Source: Thermoanaerobaculia bacterium
GTDB taxonomy: Bacteria; Acidobacteriota; Thermoanaerobaculia; Multivoradales; J023
Length of the DNA stretch: 47,109 bases
NCBI GenBank assembly: GCA_028066595.1
Contig: JALCBJ010000051.1
Location: 1-47,109, forward strand
Direction of reading: 5' to 3'
Part shown: positions 35,988 to 44,933 of the stretch, in pieces
Layout of the letters: each line of letters starts with the position of its first letter
How positions within the stretch are numbered: the stretch's first letter is position 1
Position numbers and translations under genes: made by a program
Notes under the pieces: generated by a model
What the model saw: only the letters and a program-made list of their open reading frames with translations
Told to the model about the DNA's origin: nothing
The model's database searches: none

Positions 35988-37209
35988 CGACGATCACGGT
36001 GCGGTCGTCGTCCGCCGCGACCCCATTCCAATCGTGGACCGCGTCAAAGATCGCGTCGACCACGAATCGGGCCGTCTCACCCTGGTGCCGTAGCGCCACC
36101 TGTCGAAGCCGCTCGACCCCGAACTCTTCGCCGTGCTCGTCCGGTCCATCGGCAGCGCCGGCAGGTACTCGGGTAGCTTCCGTGAGGCCGTCTGTGTAGA
36201 GCACCAGCATGTCGCCGGGACGCATCTTGACGACCCCGCGATCGTACGTCGCACGCGCCAAGGGACCGAGAATCGGCCCACCCTCCGCCAGATCGGTGAC
36301 GGTGCCATTGGCAGCGACGTGAAAGGGCGCCGGGTGTCCGGCATTGACGTAGATGAAGAGGCCGTTGGCTTCCAACTCGCCGTAGAACATGGACACGAAG
36401 CGGCTGGTCAGGGTGGAGGTGTGGATGATCTGGTTGAGCCGCTCGACGGTGCGTACGATCTTGAGGTCGCGCGCCATACCCATTCGCAGGCCCATGTAGA
36501 TGTCGCGGACCTGCAGGGCTGCCGGAAAACCGTGGCCCGATGCGTCCGCGATGGCCAAGCCCATGATCTTGTCGGTGATCGGCAGGAAGTCGAATAGATC
36601 GCCGCCGACGCTGTCGAGCGCATCGGAACGCCCCGCGATGTCGTATCCGCCGAATTCTGGAGCCGCCGTCGGCAGAATCGAGGCTTGGATCTGTTTGGCC
36701 TGGCGGAAGATCGACTCCACGTTCTCCTGGCGGATCTTCTGGTTCACCGCGTGCCGCAGCACCCCCAACGAGAAGAGAATGTCCTCGCGATTGTGACCCG
36801 GCGCCACGTCGAAACCGATGACGTAGCGCTCCGAGCCAACCTCGACTGCAGCGAACTCGGTCACGCCGAGAGCCGCCTCGATCTCTGGGTCGACGGCCGG
36901 GTCGTCGGCCGCCATGTACACAGTGCCGTTGAGCAGACACATCTCGATCGGAGGGTAGCGGTCGGAAATGCGAAAGACCTGGTCGACTGGGACAGCGCCC
37001 GGGAATGTCACCTTCAGAAAATAGTCGTCGCCGGAGCGCTCGTACAGCCGCCCCCCGAAGATCCCGAGATCCTCGCGCAACTCCTCGATGATGGCGTCGA
37101 CCATGGCATGGATCGGCACCGGCTCGTCGTGGGTGCGGTCGATCTGCGTGACCAGCTCCTCCACCTTGCGGAGGAGTGCACGTTGCTCGTTGCGGGATGT
37201 ATCCGACAT
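35971..37209 (-). CDS. SpoIIE/RsbU-type PP2C-family serine phosphatase
   Basis: 412 residues. Residues about 20-190 form a GAF-like sensory region (EELREDLGIFGGRLYERSGD ... YVIGFDVAPGHNREDILFSL), a coiled-coil helix (IRQENVESIFRQAKQIQASI), and then the PPM catalytic domain: metal-binding Asp in SVGGDLFDFLPI and IADASGHGFPAAL, with NAGHPAPFHV, VLYTDGLTEA and DDDRTVIVV. It should dephosphorylate an anti-anti-sigma factor or similar partner. The frame extends upstream to 37569 through the thiolase gene; the ATG at 37209 is used. It lies 11 nt after the thiolase stop and probably shares its mRNA. Confidence 0.92.
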   Translation of the reverse strand: MSDTSRNEQRALLRKVEELVTQIDRTHDEPVPIHAMVDAIIEELREDLGIFGGRLYERSGDDYFLKVTFPGAVPVDQVFRISDRYPPIEMCLLNGTVYMAADDPAVDPEIEAALGVTEFAAVEVGSERYVIGFDVAPGHNREDILFSLGVLRHAVNQKIRQENVESIFRQAKQIQASILPTAAPEFGGYDIAGRSDALDSVGGDLFDFLPITDKIMGLAIADASGHGFPAALQVRDIYMGLRMGMARDLKIVRTVERLNQIIHTSTLTSRFVSMFYGELEANGLFIYVNAGHPAPFHVAANGTVTDLAEGGPILGPLARATYDRGVVKMRPGDMLVLYTDGLTEATRVPAGAADGPDEHGEEFGVERLRQVALRHQGETARFVVDAIFDAVHDWNGVAADDDRTVIVVTFPS

Positions 37210-37220
37210 CACGATAGGCC

Positions 37221-38423
37221 TCAGATCCTTTCGACGAGGGCCGACAAACCCAGCCCTCCCGATACACATAGAGTCGCCACACCGTATCGACCTTCGCGCC
37301 GGGCCAGTCCGTGGAGCAGAGTGACCAGGATCCGGGCGCCGGTGGCGCCGATGGGATGGCCCAGCGCGATGGCGCCACCGTCCGGATTGACGCGTTCCTC
37401 GTCGAACGGGAGATCCCGCATACAGGCCACGACCTGACAAGCGAAGGCTTCGTTCAGCTCCACCTGGTCGATCTCGGAGAAGTCGAGTCCGTTGCGTTCG
37501 AGCAGCGCCTGGGTGGCTGGCACCGGTCCGATACCCATGATCCGGGGCTCGACACCTACGACCTGCCAATCGACGAGCCGACCGACCACGGGCAAGTCAT
37601 GACGCTCGGCAGCTGCCTCCGTCGCGACAAGAAGAGCCGCGGCACCGTCGGTGATACCCGACGCATTGCCCGGCGTCACACGACCTCTATCTCGGAAAAC
37701 GCTGGGTAGCTTGGCCAGTTGCTCACGCGTCACACCGTCACGGGGATGCTCGTCGGCATCGACCACGACATCACCTCGGCGCCCCGGTACGGTCACCGAG
37801 ACGACTTCCTGCTCGAAGCGTCCCGACTCGCGAGCAACCTGGCAACGCGTCTGGGACGTCAACGCCCACTCGTCTGACGTCTCGCGGCTGATCCCATAGT
37901 CTTCTGCGAGCTCCTCCGCGGTCTCGCCCATCGCCAGCCCGGACAGAGGATCGTTGAAGCCATCCCGGTACATTCCATCGGTGAGCTCGGCGTGGCCGAG
38001 CCGATAGCCCCACCGGGCCCGGGGCAACATGTAGGGCGTGTTCGACATGCTCTCGGTGCCGCCCGCGAGCACCACCTCCGCCTCTCCCAGCAACAGATGC
38101 CGGGCGGCGGAGAGGACGGACTGCAGGCCGGAGCCGCAAGCCTGGTTGATCGTGAAGGCCGGCTTCTCGACCGGCACTCCTGCCCGATCAGATACCTGAC
38201 GCGCCGTATTGGGGCCACCACCCGCTTGGCGTCCATGACCGAACAACGTCTGATCGACCACTGCCGGATCGAGTCCCGCACGCTCGAGACAAGCAGAAGC
38301 TGCAGCGGCACCCAAATCGGCAGCAGACAAGACCGACAGAGTCCCACCGAACTTACCGATAGGCGTCCGGACAGGCGCGGCGAGGACGATGGGCTCCGTA
38401 GCCCGAGGCTTCCTTTGACTCAT
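37221..38423 (-). CDS. Acetyl-CoA C-acetyltransferase (thiolase)
   Basis: 400 residues. Standard thiolase features: substrate Cys96 in [20 protein letters not shown], the catalytic His in [16 protein letters not shown] and the second active Cys in [10 protein letters not shown]. It catalyses reversible condensation or thiolytic cleavage of beta-ketoacyl-CoA. Biosynthetic and degradative forms cannot be separated from sequence; the enoyl-CoA hydratase encoded upstream suggests fatty-acid or related acyl-CoA metabolism. Start chosen at [20 protein letters not shown]. It is followed 11 nt later by the SpoIIE-type phosphatase gene. Confidence 0.96.
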   Translation of the reverse strand: MSQRKPRATEPIVLAAPVRTPIGKFGGTLSVLSAADLGAAAASACLERAGLDPAVVDQTLFGHGRQAGGGPNTARQVSDRAGVPVEKPAFTINQACGSGLQSVLSAARHLLLGEAEVVLAGGTESMSNTPYMLPRARWGYRLGHAELTDGMYRDGFNDPLSGLAMGETAEELAEDYGISRETSDEWALTSQTRCQVARESGRFEQEVVSVTVPGRRGDVVVDADEHPRDGVTREQLAKLPSVFRDRGRVTPGNASGITDGAAALLVATEAAAERHDLPVVGRLVDWQVVGVEPRIMGIGPVPATQALLERNGLDFSEIDQVELNEAFACQVVACMRDLPFDEERVNPDGGAIALGHPIGATGARILVTLLHGLARREGRYGVATLCVSGGLGLSALVERI

Positions 38424-38561
38424 GTGGTCCTTCGTGTCGCGGGGGTTGTACCAGGCAATCGTGAAGAATGGAGAGAATCAGATCGGCACTTCCCGGAACA
38501 CGAACGGCGGATTCGAGAACCCGCCATTCGCCCTTCGATCTCCAACCCGGGTTCGCAGAAC

Positions 38562-39365
38562 CTACTTGCTCTGGAACTGCGGCTTTCTCTTCTCGATGTA
38601 TGCAGCGAGGCCTTCCTTGGCATCTTCACTCTCGAAGAGGCGTTGCTGCAGCTCCCGCTCGATGGCGAGACCCGACTCGAAGGGAAGCTCCCAACCACTC
38701 TGCACGGCACGCTTGATGTGGCCGGCAGCCTTCGATGCGGTCGTGGGTGGCGCAAAGCGTTTGGCGTACTCGCGCACCTGGGCCATGAAATCGTCGCCAG
38801 ACTCGGCCTCATAGATGTGATTCACCAACCCCAGCTCGGCTGCATCCTCGAAGGACAAGAGGTCCGCCTGCACCATCAGCTCGATGGACTTCGACTTACC
38901 GATCATGCGCGAGAGACGCTGCGTGCCACCCGTTCCAGGCAACACACCCAAGTTGATCTCCGGCAGACCCACCTTGCCGGCACCCTTCCGCGCGATGCGC
39001 AGGTCGGCTGCCATGGCGATCTCGAGCCCGCCGCCGACCGTGTGGCCGTTGAGCGCGGCGATCACCAGCTTCGGTGTGTGCTCCAGACGATTCAGTGTCT
39101 CGTTCGCGTGCAAGCAGAAGTTGTACTTGAAGTACGGATCCGAAGACTTGAGCATGGCGATGTTGGCGCCGGCACAAAAGAACTTCTCCCCCAGGCCTGT
39201 GACGACGATGACGTGAACCTCCTCGGCGAAACGTACCCTGAGAACGGCATCGTCGAGCTGCCGCATCATCTCGTGGGTGTAGGTGTTGGCCGGTGGATCG
39301 TCGAGGGTGAGGTAGCAGACACCGTCCTCGACTTCATAGCGAATGAGGGTCTTGTCGTCACTCAT
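38562..39365 (-). CDS. Enoyl-CoA hydratase/isomerase-family protein
   Basis: 267 residues, crotonase fold. Diagnostic blocks: FFCAGANIAML (oxyanion/CoA region), AALNGHTVGGGLEIAMAADL and the catalytic-loop PEINLGVLPGTGGTQ with one of the two Glu residues (the other in GGGLE). C-terminal KRKPQF motif is family-typical. It hydrates enoyl-CoA intermediates of beta-oxidation, or a related acyl-CoA. The ATG at 39365 gives MSDDKTLIRYEVEDGV; the frame upstream to 39464 covers the rpmA terminator and is not coding. It is 138 nt upstream of the thiolase gene and probably linked with it. Confidence 0.95.
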   Translation of the reverse strand: MSDDKTLIRYEVEDGVCYLTLDDPPANTYTHEMMRQLDDAVLRVRFAEEVHVIVVTGLGEKFFCAGANIAMLKSSDPYFKYNFCLHANETLNRLEHTPKLVIAALNGHTVGGGLEIAMAADLRIARKGAGKVGLPEINLGVLPGTGGTQRLSRMIGKSKSIELMVQADLLSFEDAAELGLVNHIYEAESGDDFMAQVREYAKRFAPPTTASKAAGHIKRAVQSGWELPFESGLAIERELQQRLFESEDAKEGLAAYIEKRKPQFQSK

Positions 39366-39452
39366 GTTGGCTGGACTCCTGGGGGTGAACCGTCGCGAGG
39401 ATGCGAACGGTAGATATCGTTGGACGTGTTGGTGAAATCTGCCGAGACAAGC

Positions 39453-39485
39453 AAAAACCCCCACCGGAGCTCTTCACGGCGGGGG
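39453..39485 (-). terminator. Intrinsic terminator of rplU-rpmA
   Basis: Read on the minus strand: CCCCCGCCG, an internal loop TGAAGAGCT, CGGTGGGGG, then TTTTT. The 9-bp stem has one wobble and is followed by a five-T run. It lies about 50 nt after the rpmA stop and 88 nt before the hydratase start, thus separates the ribosomal operon from the acyl-CoA genes. Confidence 0.85.
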
Positions 39486-39536
39486 CATCGGGATCCCTAG
39501 GGAATCGCTGGGACGATAGGCATCGCCCCACTGTCT

Positions 39537-39794
39537 CTACTCGGCGGGCTCGACGTGGACGAACTTGCCGTGACGCCCCCGGTTCTGAAACTGGACGGTA
39601 CCGTCGGTCAGAGCGAAGAGCGTATCGTCACCACCACGACCGACGTTGCGGCCCGGCTTGAACTTGGTACCGCGCTGCCGGACGATGATGGTGCCGCCGG
39701 TGACGGCTTGGCCACCGTAGCGCTTGACGCCGAGGAATTTCGGATTCGAGTCGCGACCATTGCGGCTGGAACCCTGTCCTTTCTTGTGAGCCAT
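39537..39794 (-). CDS. rpmA: 50S ribosomal protein L27
   Basis: 85 residues, the full usual length. Bacterial L27 block [17 protein letters not shown], then [20 protein letters not shown] and [21 protein letters not shown]27 reaches the peptidyl-transferase centre of the large subunit with its N-terminal tail. It is co-transcribed with rplU 21 nt upstream, the usual bacterial order, and ends at a clear terminator. Confidence 0.99.
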   Translation of the reverse strand: MAHKKGQGSSRNGRDSNPKFLGVKRYGGQAVTGGTIIVRQRGTKFKPGRNVGRGGDDTLFALTDGTVQFQNRGRHGKFVHVEPAE

Positions 39795-39815
39795 CGTTGG
39801 GTCCTTTCGTCGGCC

Positions 39816-40130
39816 TCAGGCCTCGATGTTCTCGATACGGATACGGTGGAGGTCTTGGCGGTGACCGGTCTTGCGCCGGTACTGCTTGCGCCGTTTCATC
39901 TTGAAGACGGTGATCTTCGGCCCGCGTACCTCGGCGAGAAGCTTGGCGGTGACCTTGGCGCCGTCGACGTTGGGCGCGCCGACCTTGACATCGTCGCCAC
40001 CGACCATCAGAACATGGTCAAAGGTGACGTCGGGCGAGTCGGTGGAGACACCGGAGAGGCGCTCGACATCGACGACGTCGCCTTCCGTGACGCGGTACTG
40101 CTTGCCGCCGGTTTGAATGACTGCATACAT
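39816..40130 (-). CDS. rplU: 50S ribosomal protein L21
   Basis: 104 residues, the usual length. MYAVIQTGGKQYRVTEGDVV start, FDHVLMVGGDDVKVGAP, and the L21 signature KMKRRKQYRRKTGHRQDLH near the C-terminus. It binds 23S rRNA. GGAG lies 8-9 nt upstream of the ATG, and a hairpin-forming leader sequence is present at 40151-40181. The gene for Obg GTPase, often downstream of rpmA, is not in the window. Confidence 0.99.
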   Translation of the reverse strand: MYAVIQTGGKQYRVTEGDVVDVERLSGVSTDSPDVTFDHVLMVGGDDVKVGAPNVDGAKVTAKLLAEVRGPKITVFKMKRRKQYRRKTGHRQDLHRIRIENIEA

Positions 40131-40150
40131 AGTGGAAGCTCCGGGAGCGT

Positions 40151-40181
40151 CGCCCTAGCATCCCGGGATGGAACGAGGGCG
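40151..40181 (-). promoter_or_regulatory. Hairpin in the rplU leader
   Basis: An outer stem CGCCCT (40151-40156) with AGGGCG (40176-40181) encloses the perfect 12-bp palindrome CATCCCGGGATG (40159-40170). On the minus strand it lies 20-50 nt before the rplU start and just upstream of its ribosome site. L21 leaders are known autoregulatory elements in some bacteria; this is only a positional suggestion. Confidence 0.35.
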
Positions 40182-40537
40182 TCGAGATCTTGAGAATTCA
40201 GATTCGAAAGCGTCTGTGCGGTACCGCCAATCTAGACGGGACACGCCGACGATCGAAGCGCACCCCAGAAGGCGTTCGGGTTGGGCTCGACAGTGGGAAG
40301 AGGCGCACCTGGGCCGAACGCCTCGCGGCGGGCCCTGAAGAGTAGCAGTCACGAGATCTGGCGTCAATCGGCGGAAGGCCCATCGACCGACCCTCTGCTC
40401 AGAAGCCCATCGGCTCCCGCGCCCCTGGACCGCATACCGATCTTCGGGTGCCCACCGGAACACATGTTCCCACTCGGTCAGCCCCGGCGGCAGCGCCGTT
40501 TTCCTCGACTCCGCCATCGCAGTAGGCTTGCCATGCC
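40182..40537. other. Intergenic, promoter region of rplU and the MOSC gene
   Basis: About 355 bases between divergent rplU (-) and the MOSC gene (+). Open frames on either strand are Arg/Ser-rich and carry no domain. I could not fix a consensus sigma70 promoter. No tRNA or repeat seen. Confidence 0.4.
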
Positions 40538-41095
40538 ATGCGCGACTTCTCATCCGACGCTACGGTCACTTCCGTCTCCCGCAAGCCCACCCACTCTCCC
40601 TCCAAGAGCATCTGCGACGAGATCCGGTTGATCGAGGGTTTGGGAGTGGAAGGTGACGCCCACTGCGGGCAGAAGGTCAAGCACCGCTCGCGGGTACGTC
40701 AGAACCCGGACCAACCCAATCTCCGACAAGTTCACCTGATCCACTCCGAGCTTCACGACGAGCTGCGGGCCAGAGGCTTCGAAGTCACGGCTGGAATCAT
40801 GGGCGAGAACGTCACCACACGCGGAGTCGATCTTCTGTCGCTACCAAGAGGCACCAGGCTTCAACTCGGCAACACAGCCGTGATCGAGCTCACCGGTCTG
40901 CGCAACCCGTGCTCGCAGCTCGATTCGATTCAGACCGGACTGATGGAGGCCGTGCTCGATCGCGACGAAGAGGGTCGCTTGGTGCGCAAGTCCGGGGTCA
41001 TGGGGGTGGTCGTTTCCGGAGGCGTGGTGCGAGCGGGCGACCGAATCGAGGTCCGGCTGCCGACTCCTCCCTACCGGCGACTCGACCGCGTTTGA
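40538..41095 (+). CDS. MOSC-domain protein
   Basis: 185 residues, MOSC (molybdenum cofactor sulfurase C-terminal) domain. Conserved parts: an SRKPTHSPSK-like N-terminus, GLGVEGDAHCGQ, NLRQVHLIHSELHDEL, GIMGENVTTRGVDL, LPRGTRLQLG and the Cys in LTGLRNPCSQLD thought to carry the sulfur. It probably handles a persulfide or Mo cofactor ligand in the cytoplasm; members of this stand-alone kind (YiiM-related) detoxify N-hydroxylated substrates. Candidate link to the molybdenum hydroxylase operon at 20.2 kb is inference only. Start overlapping AGTAGG upstream. Confidence 0.9.
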   Translation: MRDFSSDATVTSVSRKPTHSPSKSICDEIRLIEGLGVEGDAHCGQKVKHRSRVRQNPDQPNLRQVHLIHSELHDELRARGFEVTAGIMGENVTTRGVDLLSLPRGTRLQLGNTAVIELTGLRNPCSQLDSIQTGLMEAVLDRDEEGRLVRKSGVMGVVVSGGVVRAGDRIEVRLPTPPYRRLDRV

Positions 41096-41128
41096 CTACG
41101 ACATCCGCGCAGCGGGCGTCCGGACGTC

Positions 41129-41896
41129 CTAGGCCCCCACGGCCAACTGCAGGAAGACGTCCTCGAACGGCACCTCGGGCATCGAAGCCTGTAGACGAAC
41201 CTCTTCGGCGCTGCCCCAAGCCACCAGCTTGCCCTGGCGCAGAATTGCCATCCGATCGCAGATCCGCTCGACGAACGCCATGACGTGGGAGGAGAGGATG
41301 ATCGTCGAGCCTTCGCGCGCCATTTCTTCGAGCCGTAGCCGCAGCTTCTGCATGCTCAAGGTGTCGAGGCCGTTGAGCGGTTCGTCGAGGAGCACGAGGG
41401 GTGGCCGACCCATGAGTGCGGCACACAGTCCGATCTTCTTGCGCATGCCGAGCGAGTACTCCGCTACCAAAGTGTCGCGCTGCGGCGCCAGGTCAAAATA
41501 TTCGAGCCACTCCGTCCTCTGATCCTCGGTGCCGCGGGCGGCGAGTCCCGACACCAGGTCGAGCAGCTCCCAGCCGGTGAGTCGATCGTAGAGGCGCAGC
41601 TCCTCGGGCAAGTATCCGATGCGGCCTCGCGCATCGACGCCCTCACGGCGAACGTGAAATCCATGGACGCGGATCTCACCGGCATCGAGATCCACGAGGT
41701 CGAGAATGGCCCGGTACAACGTAGATTTGCCGGCTCCATTGGCTCCGAGCAAGCCGAAGATCCCGCCGTCGACGACCAAGCTCACGTCGTCGACGGCGCG
41801 GAGCTCACCGTACGTCTTGGTCACTCCTTCTATTTCGAGGGCCGGGGACTGCTGCGGGCTTTCGGTAGACATGGTCAATGGTTCACGAGACGTCAT
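41129..41896 (-). CDS. ABC transporter ATP-binding protein
   Basis: 255 residues, single ABC ATPase domain: Walker A GLLGANGAGKST, Q-loop region IGYLPEELRLYDRLTGWE, signature YSLGMRKKIG, Walker B LVLLDEPLNGLD and switch His ILSSHV. The signature reads LGMRKK rather than the canonical LSGGQ, as in many ABC-2-type exporters. The ATG at 41896 overlaps the permease stop (ATGA); the longer frame to 42121 lies inside the permease gene. It powers the membrane protein encoded upstream. Substrate unknown. Confidence 0.93.
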   Translation of the reverse strand: MTSREPLTMSTESPQQSPALEIEGVTKTYGELRAVDDVSLVVDGGIFGLLGANGAGKSTLYRAILDLVDLDAGEIRVHGFHVRREGVDARGRIGYLPEELRLYDRLTGWELLDLVSGLAARGTEDQRTEWLEYFDLAPQRDTLVAEYSLGMRKKIGLCAALMGRPPLVLLDEPLNGLDTLSMQKLRLRLEEMAREGSTIILSSHVMAFVERICDRMAILRQGKLVAWGSAEEVRLQASMPEVPFEDVFLQLAVGA

Positions 41897-43401
41897 CTGG
41901 GGATGTCGGTGAAGCGTACTCGCCGAGCACTGCGCTTCACCATCTCGCCCACGGCCCAGCCGGCACCGGCCAGCCAAAGGACAGAGGCGACAGGATAGAG
42001 GAGGATGAGACAGGCGAGGGCCAAAGCCGGGAAAGCTGCGAGAATCAGCCCGAGCCTTGGTTCCTCCGCGATCTCGAATACGGAGGCGCCGACCATGGCG
42101 GCCACGACGAGGCCGCTGCACACGAACTGGAGAACCGCCAGCCAGGACTCCGACAGCGGCAGCGACAATATGAGCAACGCGCTACCGAAAGTCAGTGGCA
42201 GGAGCGACAGCAGCCCCGATAGGAGTGCCTTGCCCCACCAGACTTGTTGTGGCGACACGCCGGTCGATCGCTCGATCCAAAGCTGCGGTAGCTGATCGGC
42301 AAGCAGGAAGGGCACGATCGCCACGATCGCCAGGAGCGCCAAGACAAACCCCGCCACCAGCAGCTCCGCACGCCACTCCGCCACCACGGTTCCGTCCAGG
42401 GCAAGACGCATCGCCAGGGCCGACGTCACGCCGGCCACCGCCAGAGCCAGGGGAACCACGGGCGAGAAGCGTCGCAAGATGAGGCGGAGGTCGCGGCGCA
42501 ACGACGCGCTGACGGCGCCTCCCAGCCTGGCCTCGATCCGCCGTTCGAACGCAGTGGGGAGTGGTAGGCGGGTGAGGCGACGGCGGGATCTGGCGACGTG
42601 GGCGACCCGTTCCAGATCGCGGCGCCTGTATCGGAGCGATAGCGCACCCGCCAGTCCCAGGAGAATCAAGATCTCGCACACTCCCGCCCCGTAGGTCCAG
42701 CTCGGCATCGACGCAGGAACGCCCAAGCTACGGGCCAGGACCGATTCCACGAGACGCGCCGGCAACCAGAGTGGCGCCAGTAGGACACGGAGACCGGGTA
42801 CCGAGGCCGCGACGACGACGGTACCTGCCAACGCCAGCAGCCGCCCTCCGGAAAGCCAACCGGCTCGGGCCAATAGATGAGCCACAGCCAGATCGAGACA
42901 GGCTACGATCGCGCCTGCCAGCCCCAGCTCGGCACCCCAACGCAACGCGTCGACTCCGGACCGCGCGGCGTGCATGGAGACGGCGGCCGCCAGGAGCAGC
43001 GCGACGGGAGCCACCGCCCGCACCTGCACGACCGCCAAGGTAGCTGTGAAACGCACCCGTTCCGCGACCGGCAGAGCATCCAGCAGGTCCTCACCGGGAC
43101 GAGCACCGAACGCCTCCCTCAAGCTGACGGGCCAGAGGGTCAAGGCCAAGATCAACGCCAGTGACCATCCGACGACGCCGGGAGCCGACGCCGCGTCCGC
43201 AGCTAGGCGGCTCGCCAGCAGGGTTCGCCCCGTATGGAGATACTGCTCCGACGTCCAGAGGACCACTCCCACCAAGATGGGACCGAGTACGAAGAGGATG
43301 AACGCATGCTCCGCGATCCAACGGCGACCCAGGGTACTTCGCGCGAGGAGGATGCGTCGAACAGAGCCGGCCCAGCCCGGTCGGACACCGGATGGGACCA
43401 T
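41893..43401 (-). CDS. ABC-2-like transporter permease
   Basis: 502 residues with about ten or eleven membrane helices in two sets: about residues 30-230 (ILFVLGPILVGVVLW, GWSLALILALTLWPV) and about 320-490 (VPLALAVAGVTSALAMRL, LLVAGFVLALLAIVAIVPFLL, LLSGLLSLLPLTFGSALLIL). Arg-rich loops face the cytoplasm. The ATG at 43401 has GAGG 4-5 nt upstream and lies 16 nt after the kinase gene stop; the longer frame to 43554 runs into that gene. Its stop overlaps the ATPase start. No closely known family recognised; export of a hydrophobic compound or cell-envelope substance is plausible. Confidence 0.82.
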   Translation of the reverse strand: MVPSGVRPGWAGSVRRILLARSTLGRRWIAEHAFILFVLGPILVGVVLWTSEQYLHTGRTLLASRLAADAASAPGVVGWSLALILALTLWPVSLREAFGARPGEDLLDALPVAERVRFTATLAVVQVRAVAPVALLLAAAVSMHAARSGVDALRWGAELGLAGAIVACLDLAVAHLLARAGWLSGGRLLALAGTVVVAASVPGLRVLLAPLWLPARLVESVLARSLGVPASMPSWTYGAGVCEILILLGLAGALSLRYRRRDLERVAHVARSRRRLTRLPLPTAFERRIEARLGGAVSASLRRDLRLILRRFSPVVPLALAVAGVTSALAMRLALDGTVVAEWRAELLVAGFVLALLAIVAIVPFLLADQLPQLWIERSTGVSPQQVWWGKALLSGLLSLLPLTFGSALLILSLPLSESWLAVLQFVCSGLVVAAMVGASVFEIAEEPRLGLILAAFPALALACLILLYPVASVLWLAGAGWAVGEMVKRSARRVRFTDIPR

Positions 43402-43417
43402 CAAGCCAAGCCTCGGG

Positions 43418-44719
43418 TCAACCGGTTCCTCCCGACGACATCTGGCTGGCCGGCGGATCAGATTCAACCTCCCGCACCGGCAGGCTCTCCCCGGACCAAT
43501 GGAGCTCCTGTTGGAGCGCCAGCTCGGACAACGAGGTGGCAGCGGACTCCGCATCGGGGCGGTCCGCCGGATTCAGCGACATCAACTCGGTCACCAACCG
43601 ATTCAGCTCGTCCGGTAGCTTCAAGAACTCATGCAGGGGTCGAAATCGCCCGTGCAAGGTGTTGAGAATGGTGTCTCGCAGAGACTTGCCCGCGAGAGGA
43701 TGCTCACCCGCGACGGCCTCGTAGATCAGAGCACCGAGTGCGAAGCAATCCCCTCTCTGGGTGTAGCCCTTCTGACTCAAGACCTCGGGTGGAACATAGC
43801 CCGGGGTCCCGGACAACTCCGTCGTGTCTTCGACGACCGACGAGACGACAGCCGCAAGCCCGAAGTCCGACACCTTGACCGCCCCGTCACGCCCGAGCAA
43901 GACGTTGCCAGGCTTCACGTCGCGATGCGCGACTCCACGCGCATGGCTCTGCGCGAGTCCGGAGGCGATCTCGCGCGCGACCGGTACCAGATCCTGTACC
44001 GGCATGGAGCCGCGGATCTTCAGATAGTCGGAGAGCGACATGCCGTCGACCAGCTCCATGGCGATGTAGGCCGTGTCGGGGGTATCGCCCATGTCGTAGA
44101 CGGCGACGACGTTCGGATGCGACAACCGGGCGATGGTCACCGCTTCGTTGCGCAGGCGCTCGAGGAGCTCGGTACGCCGATCCTCGTCGGAGGTGGGATC
44201 GAGGCGAATGGTCTTGAGCGCCACCTCGCGTCCCAACCGCGGGTCGTAGCCACGATAGACGGTACCCATCGCTCCGCGGCCGAGACGTGCGAGCACCTCA
44301 TAGCGGCCGAAACGCTGGACGTCGTCGTTGGTGGGCCAGGGAGCATCGTCGCGAGAGCGTAGAGTCGCCAGGCGCTCCACGCGGAGCACGAGTTCGTCGG
44401 GCTCGAAGGGTTTCACCAGATAGTCGTCGGCACCCTCCGACAAACCGCGCACGCGGTCGGGTCCACCTCCCAGCCCCGAGAGAAAGAGAACCGGTGTCGT
44501 GGCGCTGAACGGATCGTCTCGTAGTTTGGACAGGATCTCGAAGCCGGACACCGGCATGTCGACGTCGAGAACGACCACGTCGGGGCGATGGACTGCCGTC
44601 CACTCCGGCACGCTGCCGGCGTCGGACGTGACCAAGACCGAATGGCCCGCCGACTCGAGGATCAGCTTCACCAGCTGCAGAATCTGGGTGTCGTCATCGC
44701 TGACGAGGATCTTGGCCAA
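43418..44719 (-). CDS. Response-regulator receiver / Ser-Thr protein kinase fusion
   Basis: 433 residues. Residues 1-120 form a REC domain (ILVSDDDTQILQLVKL, phospho-acceptor Asp in VVVLDVDMPVSGFE, Lys in YLVKPFEP). Residues about 135-400 are a Hanks-type kinase: glycine loop LGRGAMGTVYRG, VALKTI with the ATP-binding Lys, catalytic HRDVKPGNVLL and DFGLAAV, activation-segment SGTPGYVPPEVLS. No transmembrane segment or PASTA region, so it is cytoplasmic. A His-Asp signal could thus gate a Ser/Thr kinase. It leads an operon with the ABC transporter and is divergent from the sigma54 activator. Confidence 0.93.
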   Translation of the reverse strand: MAKILVSDDDTQILQLVKLILESAGHSVLVTSDAGSVPEWTAVHRPDVVVLDVDMPVSGFEILSKLRDDPFSATTPVLFLSGLGGGPDRVRGLSEGADDYLVKPFEPDELVLRVERLATLRSRDDAPWPTNDDVQRFGRYEVLARLGRGAMGTVYRGYDPRLGREVALKTIRLDPTSDEDRRTELLERLRNEAVTIARLSHPNVVAVYDMGDTPDTAYIAMELVDGMSLSDYLKIRGSMPVQDLVPVAREIASGLAQSHARGVAHRDVKPGNVLLGRDGAVKVSDFGLAAVVSSVVEDTTELSGTPGYVPPEVLSQKGYTQRGDCFALGALIYEAVAGEHPLAGKSLRDTILNTLHGRFRPLHEFLKLPDELNRLVTELMSLNPADRPDAESAATSLSELALQQELHWSGESLPVREVESDPPASQMSSGGTG

Positions 44720-44826
44720 ACTGGACTCGTATCGGGCTTGAGGATTCGGCGAGGATGATGGGGTCGGAACGAAGACCCGAAAGCGTCATCTTAGCCGATG
44801 TGGCCCGAGCCCTCCTGCGCTCCACC

Positions 44827-44866
44827 CCGGACCTTCGGCTATGATTCCGGACCTTCAGCTATCATT
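44827..44866. repeat. 20-bp tandem repeat in divergent promoter region
   Basis: CCGGACCTTCGGCTATGATT (44827-44846) is followed directly by a second copy with two changes (44847-44866). Each copy ends in a -10-like hexamer, TATGAT and TATCAT. It lies between the receiver-kinase gene (44719, -) and the sigma54 activator (GTG 44934, +), and could be tandem operators or a duplicated promoter element. Confidence 0.7.
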
Positions 44867-44933
44867 GAGAAGCGCCTCCGCTTCGCCCAATTTCCCGCAG
44901 ATCACGGCACTTCCGCCGGAGAGAGAACCTAGA

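Noticed and set aside
35732..36031. Minus-strand frame across the VOC remnant
   Set aside because: Its translation has no domain; the plus-strand reading shows a clear PhnB-like start.
37992..39413. 473-aa + strand frame over thiolase and hydratase
   Set aside because: Both genes on the minus strand are well-conserved families; this frame is their antisense shadow.
40155..40553. 132-aa minus-strand frame upstream of rplU
   Set aside because: Arg/Pro-rich, no domain, and overlaps the MOSC gene start; more likely leader and promoter sequence.
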